NCBI GenBank assembly: GCA_963725035.1
Contig: CAVRWX010000001.1
Location: forward strand, 248,001-312,000
Length of the DNA stretch: 64,000 nucleotides
Direction of reading: 5' to 3'
From: JALZKA01 sp963725035
GTDB taxonomy: Bacteria > Actinomycetota > Thermoleophilia > Solirubrobacterales > 70-9
In this document: positions 8,805-16,389 of the stretch, in pieces
Position numbering within the stretch: position 1 is the stretch's first letter
How the letters are laid out: every line of letters starts with the position of its first letter
Translations under genes and position numbers: made by a program
Notes under the pieces: model-generated
Seen by the model: the letters and a program-made list of their open reading frames with translations, nothing else
Databases searched by the model: none
What the model was told of the DNA's origin: nothing

Positions 8805-8954
8805 TCAGACTCTTGCGGTGCTGCCCGAGCTGATGCGCGGCCAGATAAGCAGGACGAGACCGATCACGATGCACGCGATGCCGAGTCCGTAATGGACGAG
8901 GATCGCCAGCACGATGCCGATCAGAATCAGGAGTATCGGTAGTGACATAGCCAT
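8805..8954 (-). CDS. Small two-helix membrane protein
   Basis: 49-aa frame starting ATG 8954 (or ATG 8948). The product is almost entirely hydrophobic: SLPILLILIGIVLAILVHYG, then a second helix LGIACIVIGLVLLIWP, ending in a short polar tail. It resembles the small DUF6131-like membrane proteins of actinobacteria. It lies 90 bases from the tRNA-Ser gene. Function unknown. Confidence 0.6.
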   Translation of the reverse strand: MAMSLPILLILIGIVLAILVHYGLGIACIVIGLVLLIWPRISSGSTARV

Positions 8955-9016
8955 GCCGCTACGACTACCCCGCTAGGGCTGACGGAAACTCAGCAGGCGC
9001 TAGGTGTTACCGCACT

Positions 9017-9475
9017 TCACCCCTTGGCGATCGCGTAGCGCAGGATCTCGACGACCTGCTCGGGCGTCTCGGCCGTCGCCATCGCGGCGCGGTCGATCTC
9101 CTTCAGCGCGTGATCGTGCTCGGGCGGATGAAGCGTGATCACCGGCTTGCCCAGCGCCGCAGCGAAGCCGGCGTCGAACGCCGCGTTCCACTGCTTGTAC
9201 TGCTCGCCGAAGCGGACGACCACGACGTCGGCCCGCTTGATCAGCGTCTGCGTCCGCACCGCGTTCACGCCGGCGCCCTTGTGGTCGTGCCAGAACTTGT
9301 CGTCTTCTGAGCCAAGGATGTCGACGCCGACGTCGTCGGACGCTTCGTGGTCGGTGACGGGCGCGAGCAGCTCGACGGGAAGGCCTGCGTCGCTCACGCC
9401 GTCGGCGATCCGCTCGCGCCAATCGGAGTGGATCTCCCCCGCGAGGTACACGTTCCAGGTGCCGTTCTCAGCCAT
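9017..9475 (-). CDS. ytoQ: YtoQ family protein
   Basis: 152-aa protein matching the Bacillus YtoQ family, related to nucleoside 2-deoxyribosyltransferases. Family signatures seen: WNVYLAGEIHSDWRERI at the N-terminus, TDHEASDDVGVDILG, and ADVVVVRFGEQYKQWNAAFD with a glycine and the acidic residues of the fold, followed by GKPVITLHPPEHDHALKE. No reaction is established for the family. ATG 9475 starts directly before the first strand; ATG 9493 is an alternative. It is divergent from the cupin at 9525. Confidence 0.85.
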   Translation of the reverse strand: MAENGTWNVYLAGEIHSDWRERIADGVSDAGLPVELLAPVTDHEASDDVGVDILGSEDDKFWHDHKGAGVNAVRTQTLIKRADVVVVRFGEQYKQWNAAFDAGFAAALGKPVITLHPPEHDHALKEIDRAAMATAETPEQVVEILRYAIAKG

Positions 9476-9512
9476 CGCTTCGATCGTAGCCACGGCGATC
9501 GCGCTCGGCGCT

Positions 9513-9524
9513 TAAGATCGCTCC
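9513..9524 (+). promoter_or_regulatory. Likely -10 box of a leaderless cupin gene
   Basis: TAAGAT at 9513-9518 is followed by six bases and then the ATG at 9525, the spacing of a leaderless transcript. No clear -35 box or ribosome binding site is seen. Confidence 0.4.
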
Positions 9525-9875
9525 ATGCCTGAAGCAATCGTCGTCCCGCCCGGCAAGGGCCACTTCGTCGGCAACGTCGAGTTCCTGGCCCGCACCACCG
9601 ACACCCCGCGCTTCAACGTCGGGATCGTCACGATCCAGGCCGGGCGCGAGTTGGAGGCACACGTCCACGATGAGGAGGACGACTCGTTCTTCATCCTCGA
9701 AGGCGAGATGACCTTCATCGTCGAAGGCGAGGACGTGAGCGCACCCCCCGGAACCTTCGTCCTGGTGCCTCCCGGGGTCGAGCACGCCTTCCGAAACGAC
9801 GGCGACATTCCGGTCCGGATGCTGAACGTCCACGCGCCCGCGGGATTCGACCGGCGGATCGGCCTGGACTCCTGA
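9525..9875 (+). CDS. Cupin domain protein
   Basis: 116-aa single cupin barrel. Motif 1 is ELEAHVHDEEDDSFFILEGE (about residues 44-63), giving the HxH and E metal ligands; motif 2 is PPGTFVLVPPGVEHAFRNDG (about residues 74-93) with the fourth-ligand His. Family members bind Fe, Mn or Zn; the reaction is not predictable. A -10-like TAAGAT six bases before the ATG suggests a leaderless mRNA. It converges with the IclR gene. Confidence 0.85.
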   Translation: MPEAIVVPPGKGHFVGNVEFLARTTDTPRFNVGIVTIQAGRELEAHVHDEEDDSFFILEGEMTFIVEGEDVSAPPGTFVLVPPGVEHAFRNDGDIPVRMLNVHAPAGFDRRIGLDS

Positions 9876-9890
9876 GCGGGACCGCGGGGC

Positions 9891-10721
9891 TCAGTCGGCG
9901 ACGACAGGCCAGCGCCGAGCCCCGAGCTCCCGGGAGATTCCGCGAGCGGCATCGGCCACTGCCACTCGCAGGCCCTTCGACGGGCCACGCGGCATGATCG
10001 TCTCGGTCTCGCCGACAACGGCGATCGCTCCAACCGCCGCTCCTGTCCGGTCAAAGATCGCTCCCGCGAGGCTCGACTCGCCAAGCAAGGCCTCATCCCG
10101 CTCACGCGCGATTCCGCTTTCCCGCACCGCCTTGAACTCGTCTCGGAGGCTCTTCGCCGGCAGGGTGCGGCCGGTCAGCTTGGGCAGGCCATCGGCCACC
10201 AGGTCGTTGACGACATCTCTCGGTGCGTACGCAAGCATTGCCTTGCCGAGGGCGCTGGCGTGGACTGGTAGCTCCGCACCGACCTCGAGCACCTGGAAGG
10301 CGGCTTCCGGGCTGAACACGTGGTGTACCACGACCACCACGGGCCCGTGCATCACCCCAACGCGAACGGAGGCCGACGTGCGCTCTGCCAAACGCTCTGC
10401 ATGCACGATCGAGCGACTACGCAGCTCGTTGAGGTCCAGATAGGAGTTACCCAGGTGGAGCAGACCCGGCCCGAGCTGATACTTCTCCGACTCGTGGTCT
10501 TGCTCGACAAAGCCGTGCATCTGGAGCGTCTGCAGGAGCCCGTGAACAGTCGGGCGCGTGATCTCCAAGCGGTCCGCGAGCTCGCTGACGCCCAATCGCC
10601 GCGGGCCGCTGGCCAAGGCACGAAGGATTCGCGCAGCGCGATCGACCGACTGGATCGTCCCTTTCGTCCTGCCGTTCTTGGCGGACGGAGCTGGCGTTGG
10701 TGATGGCGATGGATTCGGCAT
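9891..10721 (-). CDS. IclR family regulator of the DHA/aquaporin genes
   Basis: 276-aa transcription factor. N-terminal winged helix at about residues 20-80 (QSVDRAARILRALASGPRRL, then SELADRLEITRPTVHGLLQTL as the recognition helix), followed by the IclR effector domain with LPVHASALGKAMLAYAP and AIAVVGETETIMP. A longer frame runs to 11000 but is antisense to dhaM; ATG 10721 starts a normal-length protein with a low-complexity Pro/Ser N-terminus. It is divergent from dhaM. By position it probably controls the dhaM-ptsH and aqp-dhaK-dhaL-ptsI transcripts, like GylR for glycerol genes in Streptomyces; the ligand is inferred, not seen. Confidence 0.88.
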   Translation of the reverse strand: MPNPSPSPTPAPSAKNGRTKGTIQSVDRAARILRALASGPRRLGVSELADRLEITRPTVHGLLQTLQMHGFVEQDHESEKYQLGPGLLHLGNSYLDLNELRSRSIVHAERLAERTSASVRVGVMHGPVVVVVHHVFSPEAAFQVLEVGAELPVHASALGKAMLAYAPRDVVNDLVADGLPKLTGRTLPAKSLRDEFKAVRESGIARERDEALLGESSLAGAIFDRTGAAVGAIAVVGETETIMPRGPSKGLRVAVADAARGISRELGARRWPVVAD

Positions 10722-10755
10722 TGTCGAATGACCTTCGATGATGTAGACTACCCCC
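10718..10755 (+). promoter_or_regulatory. dhaM promoter with IclR-type operator
   Basis: TTGTCG (10721-10726), a 17-base spacer and TAGACT (10744-10749) form a promoter whose start would be at the GTG of dhaM (10756), implying a leaderless message. The -35 region is covered by two opposed half-sites, ATTGTCGAAT and CTTCGATGAT, sharing the TTCGA(T/C)NAT core with the dyad upstream of the aquaporin gene (15621-15635). The site also overlaps the iclR start, so autoregulation is likely. Confidence 0.5.
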
Positions 10756-11160
10756 GTGGCGGAAAATACTTCCCATGTGGTCGGGATCGTGCTTGTCTCG
10801 CACAGCGCTGCTCTGGCCGAAGGCCTGGCCGAGCTCGCTACCCAGATGGCTGGGCCCGGGGTGGACATCATTGCAGCGGGAGGAGACCCCACGGGCGGGC
10901 TCGGAACCGATGAGGATCGCGTGCGAACCGCGGTCCGGCGCGCCGACAACGGCGCCGGAGTGGTCGTGCTCGCCGACCTCGGAAGCTCCGTGTTGACCAC
11001 TCGCCATGTCCTTGAGAGTTCTGCGAACGGTCACGCTCGCCTGGTCGATGCTCCGTTCGTCGAGGGCGGGCTCGCGGCTGCTGTTGCCGCTTCCGCCGGT
11101 AGTTCGATCGAGGATGTCGTCAACGCCGCGGAAGGGGCGCGGGGTGTCAACAAGCTTTGA
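10756..11160 (+). CDS. dhaM: Dihydroxyacetone kinase phosphotransfer subunit DhaM
   Basis: 134-aa PTS EIIA-mannose-like domain that passes phosphate from HPr to the ADP bound on DhaL. The phosphorylated histidine is in IVLVSHSAALAEGLAELA (His16). Downstream are GVDIIAAGGDPTGGLGTD and GVVVLADLGSSVLTTRHVLE, both typical of DhaM. Only the EIIA domain is present; E. coli DhaM also carries HPr and EI-like domains, which here are separate genes alongside. Start is GTG 10756, probably leaderless. It overlaps ptsH by 17 bases. Confidence 0.9.
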   Translation: MAENTSHVVGIVLVSHSAALAEGLAELATQMAGPGVDIIAAGGDPTGGLGTDEDRVRTAVRRADNGAGVVVLADLGSSVLTTRHVLESSANGHARLVDAPFVEGGLAAAVAASAGSSIEDVVNAAEGARGVNKL

Positions 11161-11410
11161 GACCGTGGTCGAGTTGCCGGCCGAGGTCGATCTCCACGCT
11201 CGGCCCGCGGCCAACTTCGTTCGTGCGGCAATGCAGTTCGACGCGGACATCACGGTGGCGGCAGCCGACCGCGAGGCAGACGCAAAGAGCCTGCTCGCGG
11301 TGCTCGCGCTAGGCGCCAGGGGCGGATCGACGCTGCACCTCAGCGCCAGCGGCCCCGACGCCGACCGGGCGCTCGAGAATCTCACCGTCTGCATCGGCTC
11401 GCTCGTCTAG
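11144..11410 (+). CDS. ptsH: HPr-like phosphocarrier protein
   Basis: 88-aa phosphocarrier linking Enzyme I to DhaM. The active-site histidine is His18 in VDLHARPAANFVRAA, and the regulatory-serine region is ADAKSLLAVLALGARGG. The GTG start at 11144 lies inside the end of dhaM (17-base overlap), so translation is coupled; a longer frame to 11006 is antisense-like and rejected. Its 3' end overlaps the convergent ptsI gene by 102 bases (11309-11410), so each protein's last roughly 34 codons are encoded on opposite strands of the same DNA. Confidence 0.85.
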   Translation: MSTSFETVVELPAEVDLHARPAANFVRAAMQFDADITVAAADREADAKSLLAVLALGARGGSTLHLSASGPDADRALENLTVCIGSLV

Positions 11411-13093
11411 CGACAGCCGCTTGGATACGTCGGCGACCAATGTCTCGACTCCGTCGATGGTCTCCAGACGCCGGGCACTCTCCTCGAGGTCCTTAACCAT
11501 TTCGAAGCTGAGTGACCGGATCCACTGACGAACCACCCCGACGCGGGCTGCGCCAACGCTGACCTCGTCTACGCCGGAGCCGATCAGAAGGGGTGCGGCG
11601 ATGGGATCAGAAGCTGCCTCGCCGCAGACCTCAATCGGCACACCCGCCTCTCTCCCGGCAGCGACAACGGCGTTGATCGCCCGCAGCACGCGGGGATCGT
11701 GAGCTCGGGCTGCCTGCGGAGCGAACCGGTCGGCGTTGAGGACCGAGTGGGTCAGGTCGTTGGTCCCGACGCTGAGGAAGTCGACCTCGGCGGCAATCTC
11801 CTCAACCGCCCGAACCCCCTCAGTGGTCTCGATCATCGCCCCGATCAGGGGCGTTACAGCGCCTGGAACCGAATCGACTGCCTCGCGGATCGCCTGTCGC
11901 GCGTCAGTGATCTGGTCAACGCTCGCGACCATCGGAAACAGGACGCGGAGCTCCGACGTCCCGGCGGTCGCCACGATCGCCCGCAACTGCGCGGCGAGAT
12001 GGTCGGGGTGGCGGAGCAGCAATTCAACTCCACGTTGCTCGACTCCCGTCAGGAAGGGTGGCGTCTTGTCGCCGCCGAAGTCGAGCACCCGGACGGTCGC
12101 AGTTCTCCCGGGCAGCTGTTCGAAGATCGGGGCCAGGGCAGTTCTGTGCTGGTCCTCGCTTGGCCATTCGGGAGCCTCCAGGAAGGCCAGCTCCGTGCGG
12201 AGCAGGCCGACGCCGTCGGCGCCGGCCTCGAGCGCCACCGCCAGCTCCGCTGCCCCCGAGACGTTCGCCAGCACACGCACCAAGTGCCCGTCGGTCGTGG
12301 CCGAGGGCAGGTGCCGGCTGGCCATCGCTCGCGCACGCTGGTCAGCACGCCGGCTCAGCTCGACCCGGGCAGCCTCCGCCCGCTCGGCAATCGGAGAGAG
12401 GTACACAGCACCGCTGTTTCCGTCGATGACGACGTCGCTCCCGTCGGCGGCTGTGAGTAGTTCGTCCCCTACGCCGATGACCATGGGGATTCCCAGCGAG
12501 CGGGCCACGATCGCGGCGTGAGCCGACACGCCCCCTGCCGCAAGGGCGATCCCGGTAACCCGTTCGTCCAGCTCCGCAACCTCCGCGGGGCCAAGATCCG
12601 GGCCGATCAGCACCTCCCCTCCGCCGCTGGCGCGGTTCTCGGGCTTTGATGCCACGTCTTGGCCGACAAGGCCCGCTGCCCGGCGGCCCACGCTGATGAT
12701 GTCGTCCGCGCGCTCGGCGAGCCGAGCGTCGTCGATCGCCGCCACGGCCTCAGCCTGTTCCTCCGCGGTGTCAAGAATCGCTGCCGCGGCCGGCACGCCG
12801 CGTTCTAGCACTGCGGCCACCACGCCCTGGCGAAGGGAGGGGTCGCGGGCGATGAGGACACCAGTTTCAACGATCTCCGCCTCCTCGCCTCGGCTGGACC
12901 TCCAGAGTGTCGCCGCGATCGCCTCTATCTCGGCGGCCGCCGAATCGAGTGCCCGCTTGGCTGTAAGGGCCTCGGCGTCCCGCTGGCGATGCGGGATAGG
13001 CTCGCGCTCGATCGCGCTCGCCGTGGCGAGCAAGCGCGCTCTGCCCACGGCTAGACCCGGTGAGGCTGCAAGCCCCTGGAGGGCCCGCTCCAT
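11309..13093 (-). CDS. ptsI: PTS Enzyme I (PEP-protein phosphotransferase)
   Basis: 594-aa Enzyme I, which autophosphorylates from phosphoenolpyruvate and passes phosphate to HPr. The phospho-histidine domain has GGVSAHAAIVARSLGIP (His near residue 191); the PEP-binding barrel shows GADGVGLLRTELAFLEAP, RVLDFGGDKTPPF, FLSVGTNDLTHSVLNADR and the active-site cysteine in EVCGEAASDP (near residue 489). It is a little longer than typical (about 575), and the extra tail is the part overlapping ptsH. It follows dhaL by three bases, completing an aqp-dhaK-dhaL-ptsI operon. Confidence 0.92.
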   Translation of the reverse strand: MERALQGLAASPGLAVGRARLLATASAIEREPIPHRQRDAEALTAKRALDSAAAEIEAIAATLWRSSRGEEAEIVETGVLIARDPSLRQGVVAAVLERGVPAAAAILDTAEEQAEAVAAIDDARLAERADDIISVGRRAAGLVGQDVASKPENRASGGGEVLIGPDLGPAEVAELDERVTGIALAAGGVSAHAAIVARSLGIPMVIGVGDELLTAADGSDVVIDGNSGAVYLSPIAERAEAARVELSRRADQRARAMASRHLPSATTDGHLVRVLANVSGAAELAVALEAGADGVGLLRTELAFLEAPEWPSEDQHRTALAPIFEQLPGRTATVRVLDFGGDKTPPFLTGVEQRGVELLLRHPDHLAAQLRAIVATAGTSELRVLFPMVASVDQITDARQAIREAVDSVPGAVTPLIGAMIETTEGVRAVEEIAAEVDFLSVGTNDLTHSVLNADRFAPQAARAHDPRVLRAINAVVAAGREAGVPIEVCGEAASDPIAAPLLIGSGVDEVSVGAARVGVVRQWIRSLSFEMVKDLEESARRLETIDGVETLVADVSKRLSLDERADADGEILERPVGVGAAGAEVQRRSAPGA

Positions 13094-13096
13094 GGT

Positions 13097-13750
13097 TCAG
13101 CCCTCGGCGGCCACGACGGACTCGAGCGCGCGAAGGATCATCGCAGTCGAGGTGGCGCCCGGGTCCTGGTGACCAACGGAGCGCTCTCCGAGGTAGGACG
13201 CGCGGCCCTTGCGGGCCTGCATCGGAATCGTCGCTCGCATGCCCTCCTCGGCTGCTTCCGCAGCAGCGGTGAGGGCGACGGCAACCGGTCGCTCCGCCTC
13301 GACCGCGTGATTCAAGGCCTCAACCGCCGGGCTGAGGGCGTCGACCATGGTCTTGTCACCGGTTGACGCCGCTCCAAGCTCGACGATTCCGCCCAGCGCA
13401 GCCTCCAGAGCCTTGGCGAGATCCTCGGCCTCGAACTCTTCGAGGTCGCCCAGGGAGCGACCGGCCCGGCGTAGCGCGGTGCCCCACAGGGGCCCGCTCG
13501 CTCCGCCGACGGTCGATACCAGTGTCTTGCCGGCAACGATAAGAAGCCGGCCGGGCGGGAGCGAATCTCCCTGCCCGGCCAACGCCTTGGTCACCGAGTC
13601 GAACCCACGCCTCATGTTGAGGCCGTGGTCGCCATCGCCGATGGCGCTATCCAGCTGTGTGAGGTAGTCGCACTGCGCGCTGACGACAGTCGCGCTTTCA
13701 CTCATCCAGTTGGTGATCGTCTTGTTCTTCACGACCGACTCGGTGATCAT
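13097..13750 (-). CDS. dhaL: Dihydroxyacetone kinase ADP-binding subunit DhaL
   Basis: 217-aa helical barrel that holds ADP as a fixed coenzyme and transfers phosphate to DHA on DhaK. Signature residues are present: the Mg-binding aspartates in AIGDGDHGLNMRRGFDSV (about residues 37-54), VGGASGPLWGTALRRAG (about 81-97), and the nucleotide lid RKGRASYLGERSVGHQDPGA near the C-terminus. The length matches the PTS-dependent type, not the ATP-dependent single-chain kinase. It is six bases downstream of dhaK. Confidence 0.92.
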   Translation of the reverse strand: MITESVVKNKTITNWMSESATVVSAQCDYLTQLDSAIGDGDHGLNMRRGFDSVTKALAGQGDSLPPGRLLIVAGKTLVSTVGGASGPLWGTALRRAGRSLGDLEEFEAEDLAKALEAALGGIVELGAASTGDKTMVDALSPAVEALNHAVEAERPVAVALTAAAEAAEEGMRATIPMQARKGRASYLGERSVGHQDPGATSTAMILRALESVVAAEG

Positions 13751-13756
13751 CTGTCC

Positions 13757-14782
13757 TCAGACCCCCCAGCGGAGGGCCGCAGTCCTAACTGGAGCATCCC
13801 ACAGCGTGGTCAACTCGTCATCGAGCTCGAGCAGCGTGAGCGAGGCTCCAGCCATCTCCAGGGACGTGATGTAGCTGCCGACCAGCCGGCGAACCGGCTC
13901 GAGGCCGGCATCCCGGAGCGCGTTCTCGACCTCTCCGTAGAGGAGGTAGAGCTCGAGCTGAGGCGTTCCGCCCATGCCGTTCACGAACGGCAGGACCTTC
14001 GCGCCGTCTGCCGGCTTGAGATCCGACACGACCGCGTCAACCATCAGCGCGGCTATCTCGTGAGCGCTCGCTAGCGGCTCGCGCCGCCGTCCGGGCTCGC
14101 CGTGGATCCCGATCCCGACTTCCATCTCGCCCTCGGGGAGGTCGAAGATGGGTTCGCCTCCCGCTGGGGGAATGCACGACGAGAGTGCGATGCCGAACGA
14201 GCGCGCCTTGTCGTTGACCTGACGGGCGATGCCGGCGACCGTCGCCAGGTCGTCGCCCCTCTCGGCCGCCGCGCCCGCGATCTTCTCGGCCAGGACAGTC
14301 GCTCCGACGCCGCGACGTCCCGCGGTGTAGAGCGAGTCCTGGACGGCGACGTCGTCGTCGAGCAGAACTGACTCGACCTCGATGCCTTCATCCGCCGCAT
14401 CCTCTGCAGCGAGCTTGAAGTTCATCACGTCGCCCGTGTAGTTCTTGACGAGGTGAACCACACCCGCGCCGGCGTCGACCGCCTTGGTCGCCGCCAGCAT
14501 CTGTTCCGGGACGGGCGAGGTGAAGACCGCACCCGGACAGGCCGCGTCCAACATCCCCGGCCCGACGAATCCGCCGTGGAGCGGCTCGTGTCCGGAACCG
14601 CCGCCTGAAATCAGAGCGACCTTGTCCTTCACCGGAGCGTCCGATCGAACGATGATCTTTGCCTCGTCGTCGTAGCGCAGGATGTCTCCGTGCGCTGCGG
14701 CCAGCCCGGCGACCGACTCATCGACGATCGCTTCCGGGTCGTTGAGGAACTTCTTCAACCGCGTTACCACTGTGGTGCTCAT
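13757..14782 (-). CDS. dhaK: Dihydroxyacetone kinase substrate-binding subunit DhaK
   Basis: 341-aa subunit that binds dihydroxyacetone covalently as a hemiaminal through a histidine. The substrate loop is LISGGGSGHEPLHGGFVGPG (about residues 58-77), the catalytic-acid region is VKNYTGDVMNFKLAAEDA, and the covalent histidine is in GIGIHGEPGRRRE (near residue 227). A normal-length DhaK. ATG 14782 is eight bases after the aquaporin stop, with GGAGAATC upstream. The DhaK-DhaL-DhaM-HPr-EI set is complete within 5 kb. Confidence 0.93.
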   Translation of the reverse strand: MSTTVVTRLKKFLNDPEAIVDESVAGLAAAHGDILRYDDEAKIIVRSDAPVKDKVALISGGGSGHEPLHGGFVGPGMLDAACPGAVFTSPVPEQMLAATKAVDAGAGVVHLVKNYTGDVMNFKLAAEDAADEGIEVESVLLDDDVAVQDSLYTAGRRGVGATVLAEKIAGAAAERGDDLATVAGIARQVNDKARSFGIALSSCIPPAGGEPIFDLPEGEMEVGIGIHGEPGRRREPLASAHEIAALMVDAVVSDLKPADGAKVLPFVNGMGGTPQLELYLLYGEVENALRDAGLEPVRRLVGSYITSLEMAGASLTLLELDDELTTLWDAPVRTAALRWGV

Positions 14783-14790
14783 GATTCTCC

Positions 14791-15597
14791 TTACTTGACC
14801 GCCGCGACCTGGTCGCGGGAGCCGTCGGCACCGTTGGTGGCACCGGGATCGGGGTGAGTGACGGCTTCCGCGATCGGCCGTTCGACGATCCGCGGGGTCG
14901 CCAGGAAGTCGTAGGCAAAGGCAGCTAGCGCCGCACCCACGAGTCCGGGGATGATGTAGACGGGGACCAACTGGTTCCAGAACGTCGCACCGTCACCGAT
15001 TGCCGAGACCAGCTCGGGGCCGAAAGCCCTGGCGGGGTTCAGCGATGCGCCGGTGAGCGGACCGACGATCATGATGATCGCGACGACGACGCCGCCGATG
15101 ATCAGGCCGGCGAAGTCACCCGGGGAACGCTTGTCGACGATCCCGAGGATCGTGAACATGAGGATGAACGTGCCGATTCCCTCGGCAAAGATCGCCGAGC
15201 CCCAGCTGGTCGTGCTCTCATCGAATGAGGTCTGACCCATTCCGAGGTCGATTCCGCCCTGAGCGAACAGTGCCCAGATCGCAAACGCTCCGACGACTGC
15301 ACCGACGACCTGAGCCGTCATGTAGGCCGGGACCTCACGCCAGGGAAACCGTTTCGTGGTTGCGAGCGCGAACGTGACTGCCGGGTTGATGTGACAGCCG
15401 GAAACCTTGCCGATCGCGTACACCATCGCAGCGATGACCAGTCCGAACGCAAATGCGATTCCCAGCAAGTCAGCTCCCGTGAATGCCGCATCACCGCCGA
15501 GCTTCAGCGTCGCGACCACGGAGCCCGGGCCGACGAGTACGAGCAACGCGGTGCCGAGTCCTTCGGCCAGCGAGCGCTGTCTCAATGAATGTTCCAT
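14791..15597 (-). CDS. Aquaporin/glycerol facilitator family channel
   Basis: 268-aa MIP channel, six helices with two half-helices ending in GCHINPAVTFALA and GASLNPARAFGPELV. The residue after the second NPAR is Ala, where GlpF glycerol channels have Asp, but the expected histidine and threonine of water-specific AqpZ filters appear to be replaced by small or aliphatic residues (IVGPLTGASL), so a small-polyol channel is plausible. Start ATG 15597 has a strong AAGGAGGAGAGG site just upstream; the longer frame to 15660 is rejected. As first gene of the dhaK-dhaL-ptsI operon it probably admits dihydroxyacetone or glycerol. Confidence 0.88.
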   Translation of the reverse strand: MEHSLRQRSLAEGLGTALLVLVGPGSVVATLKLGGDAAFTGADLLGIAFAFGLVIAAMVYAIGKVSGCHINPAVTFALATTKRFPWREVPAYMTAQVVGAVVGAFAIWALFAQGGIDLGMGQTSFDESTTSWGSAIFAEGIGTFILMFTILGIVDKRSPGDFAGLIIGGVVVAIIMIVGPLTGASLNPARAFGPELVSAIGDGATFWNQLVPVYIIPGLVGAALAAFAYDFLATPRIVERPIAEAVTHPDPGATNGADGSRDQVAAVK

Positions 15598-15620
15598 CTT
15601 CCTCTCCTCCTTGATTTGCA

Positions 15621-15635
15621 TTCGATAATGTCGAA
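15621..15635. promoter_or_regulatory. IclR-type operator upstream of the aquaporin operon
   Basis: TTCGATAATGTCGAA, an inverted repeat with 5-base arms, 24 bases upstream of the aquaporin start. Its half-sites (ATTCGATAAT and, on the other strand, GTTCGACATT) share the TTCGA(T/C)NAT core with the half-sites between iclR and dhaM, so both DHA transcripts probably have the same regulator. Confidence 0.5.
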
Positions 15636-15705
15636 CGCAGTTCGGGAACCATACACACACTCGGAGGGAAATGTCAAGCGGAGCGAAGCGCTTAGAATCG
15701 CGTCC

Positions 15706-15747
15706 GTGCCTGAGCCCGTTAAGTACCTCCTGCCCGAGTCCGGATGA
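15706..15747 (+). pseudogene. Leaderless 13-codon remnant of a TrpB-like gene start
   Basis: A -10 box TAGAAT (15693-15698) is followed by seven bases and GTG 15706, opening a 13-codon frame MPEPVKYLLPESG. This is very like the N-terminus of TrpB2-type tryptophan synthase beta chains, which begin with EPVKYLL-type sequences. The frame ends at a TGA overlapping the ATG of the next gene (ATGATG). It looks like the promoter and first codons of a lost gene, now feeding translation of the SnoaL-like gene. Confidence 0.45.
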
Positions 15748-16145
15748 TGCCCGAGGAGAACGTCGAACTCGTCCGCAGGGCCGAAGAGGCTTGGAATACG
15801 GGCGGGATCGATGACCTGCTGCCGTTCTATCCCGAGGATGTGGTCTGGTACCCGTTCCCGGATGCGCCCGGCTGGGCCGATGGACTGCACGGACACAACG
15901 GAATCCGCGAGATCATGGCGGGCTGGAGCGAGAGCTTTGACGACTACAGGATCTCGACTACCGAGATCCGCGACCTGGGTGGCGTGATCGTCTCGCTGGG
16001 CGAGATCTCCGGAACGATCAAGGGCTCAGACGCGCCGATGCGCCAGCCGATCGGAGTTGTCGCATCGGACTTCCGCGATGGCAAGATTGGCTGCGCGCGC
16101 TTCTTCCCGACGTGGCAAGAAGCACTCGATGCGGCCGGGCTCTAG
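15744..16145 (+). CDS. SnoaL/NTF2-like protein
   Basis: 133-aa protein with the cone-shaped NTF2-like fold. It begins with a helix ENVELVRRAEEAWNTGGIDD, then FYPEDVVWYPFPDAPGWADG and HGHNGIREIMAGWSESFDDY, the usual SnoaL pattern. Such proteins are small hydrolases, cyclases or binding proteins; no specific role can be assigned. ATG 15744 or 15747 may be used. Its start overlaps the stop of the 13-codon leader, so translation is probably coupled to it. Confidence 0.8.
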   Translation: MMPEENVELVRRAEEAWNTGGIDDLLPFYPEDVVWYPFPDAPGWADGLHGHNGIREIMAGWSESFDDYRISTTEIRDLGGVIVSLGEISGTIKGSDAPMRQPIGVVASDFRDGKIGCARFFPTWQEALDAAGL

Positions 16146-16247
16146 GGCGTTCCGCCGAAGATATTGCGCCTCGTCACCCTGAGCGTGCGGCTACCGCATA
16201 GTCAGGGCTTTGAGGTCGTGCTCGCGGCTACGCTTTCGGTCGCCACT

Positions 16248-16336
16248 GGAGAGGTGACCGAGTGGCTGAAGGTGCACGACTGGAAATCGTGTGGGCGGTG
16301 TAAGCCGCCTCGTGGGTTCGAATCCCACCCTCTCCG
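16248..16336 (+). tRNA. tRNA-Ser(GGA)
   Basis: 89-nt class II tRNA. Acceptor stem GGAGAGG/CCTCTCC with discriminator G, anticodon stem-loop CACGA-CTGGAAA-TCGTG giving GGA (reads UCC/UCU), long variable arm GGGCGGTGTAAGCCGCC, T arm GTGGG-TTCGAAT-CCCAC. No encoded CCA. Confidence 0.96.
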
Positions 16337-16389
16337 CTACAACCCGACGTGCCGGCGCCAGGACTCCAATCTCTGTTTATGCTCGGTTC

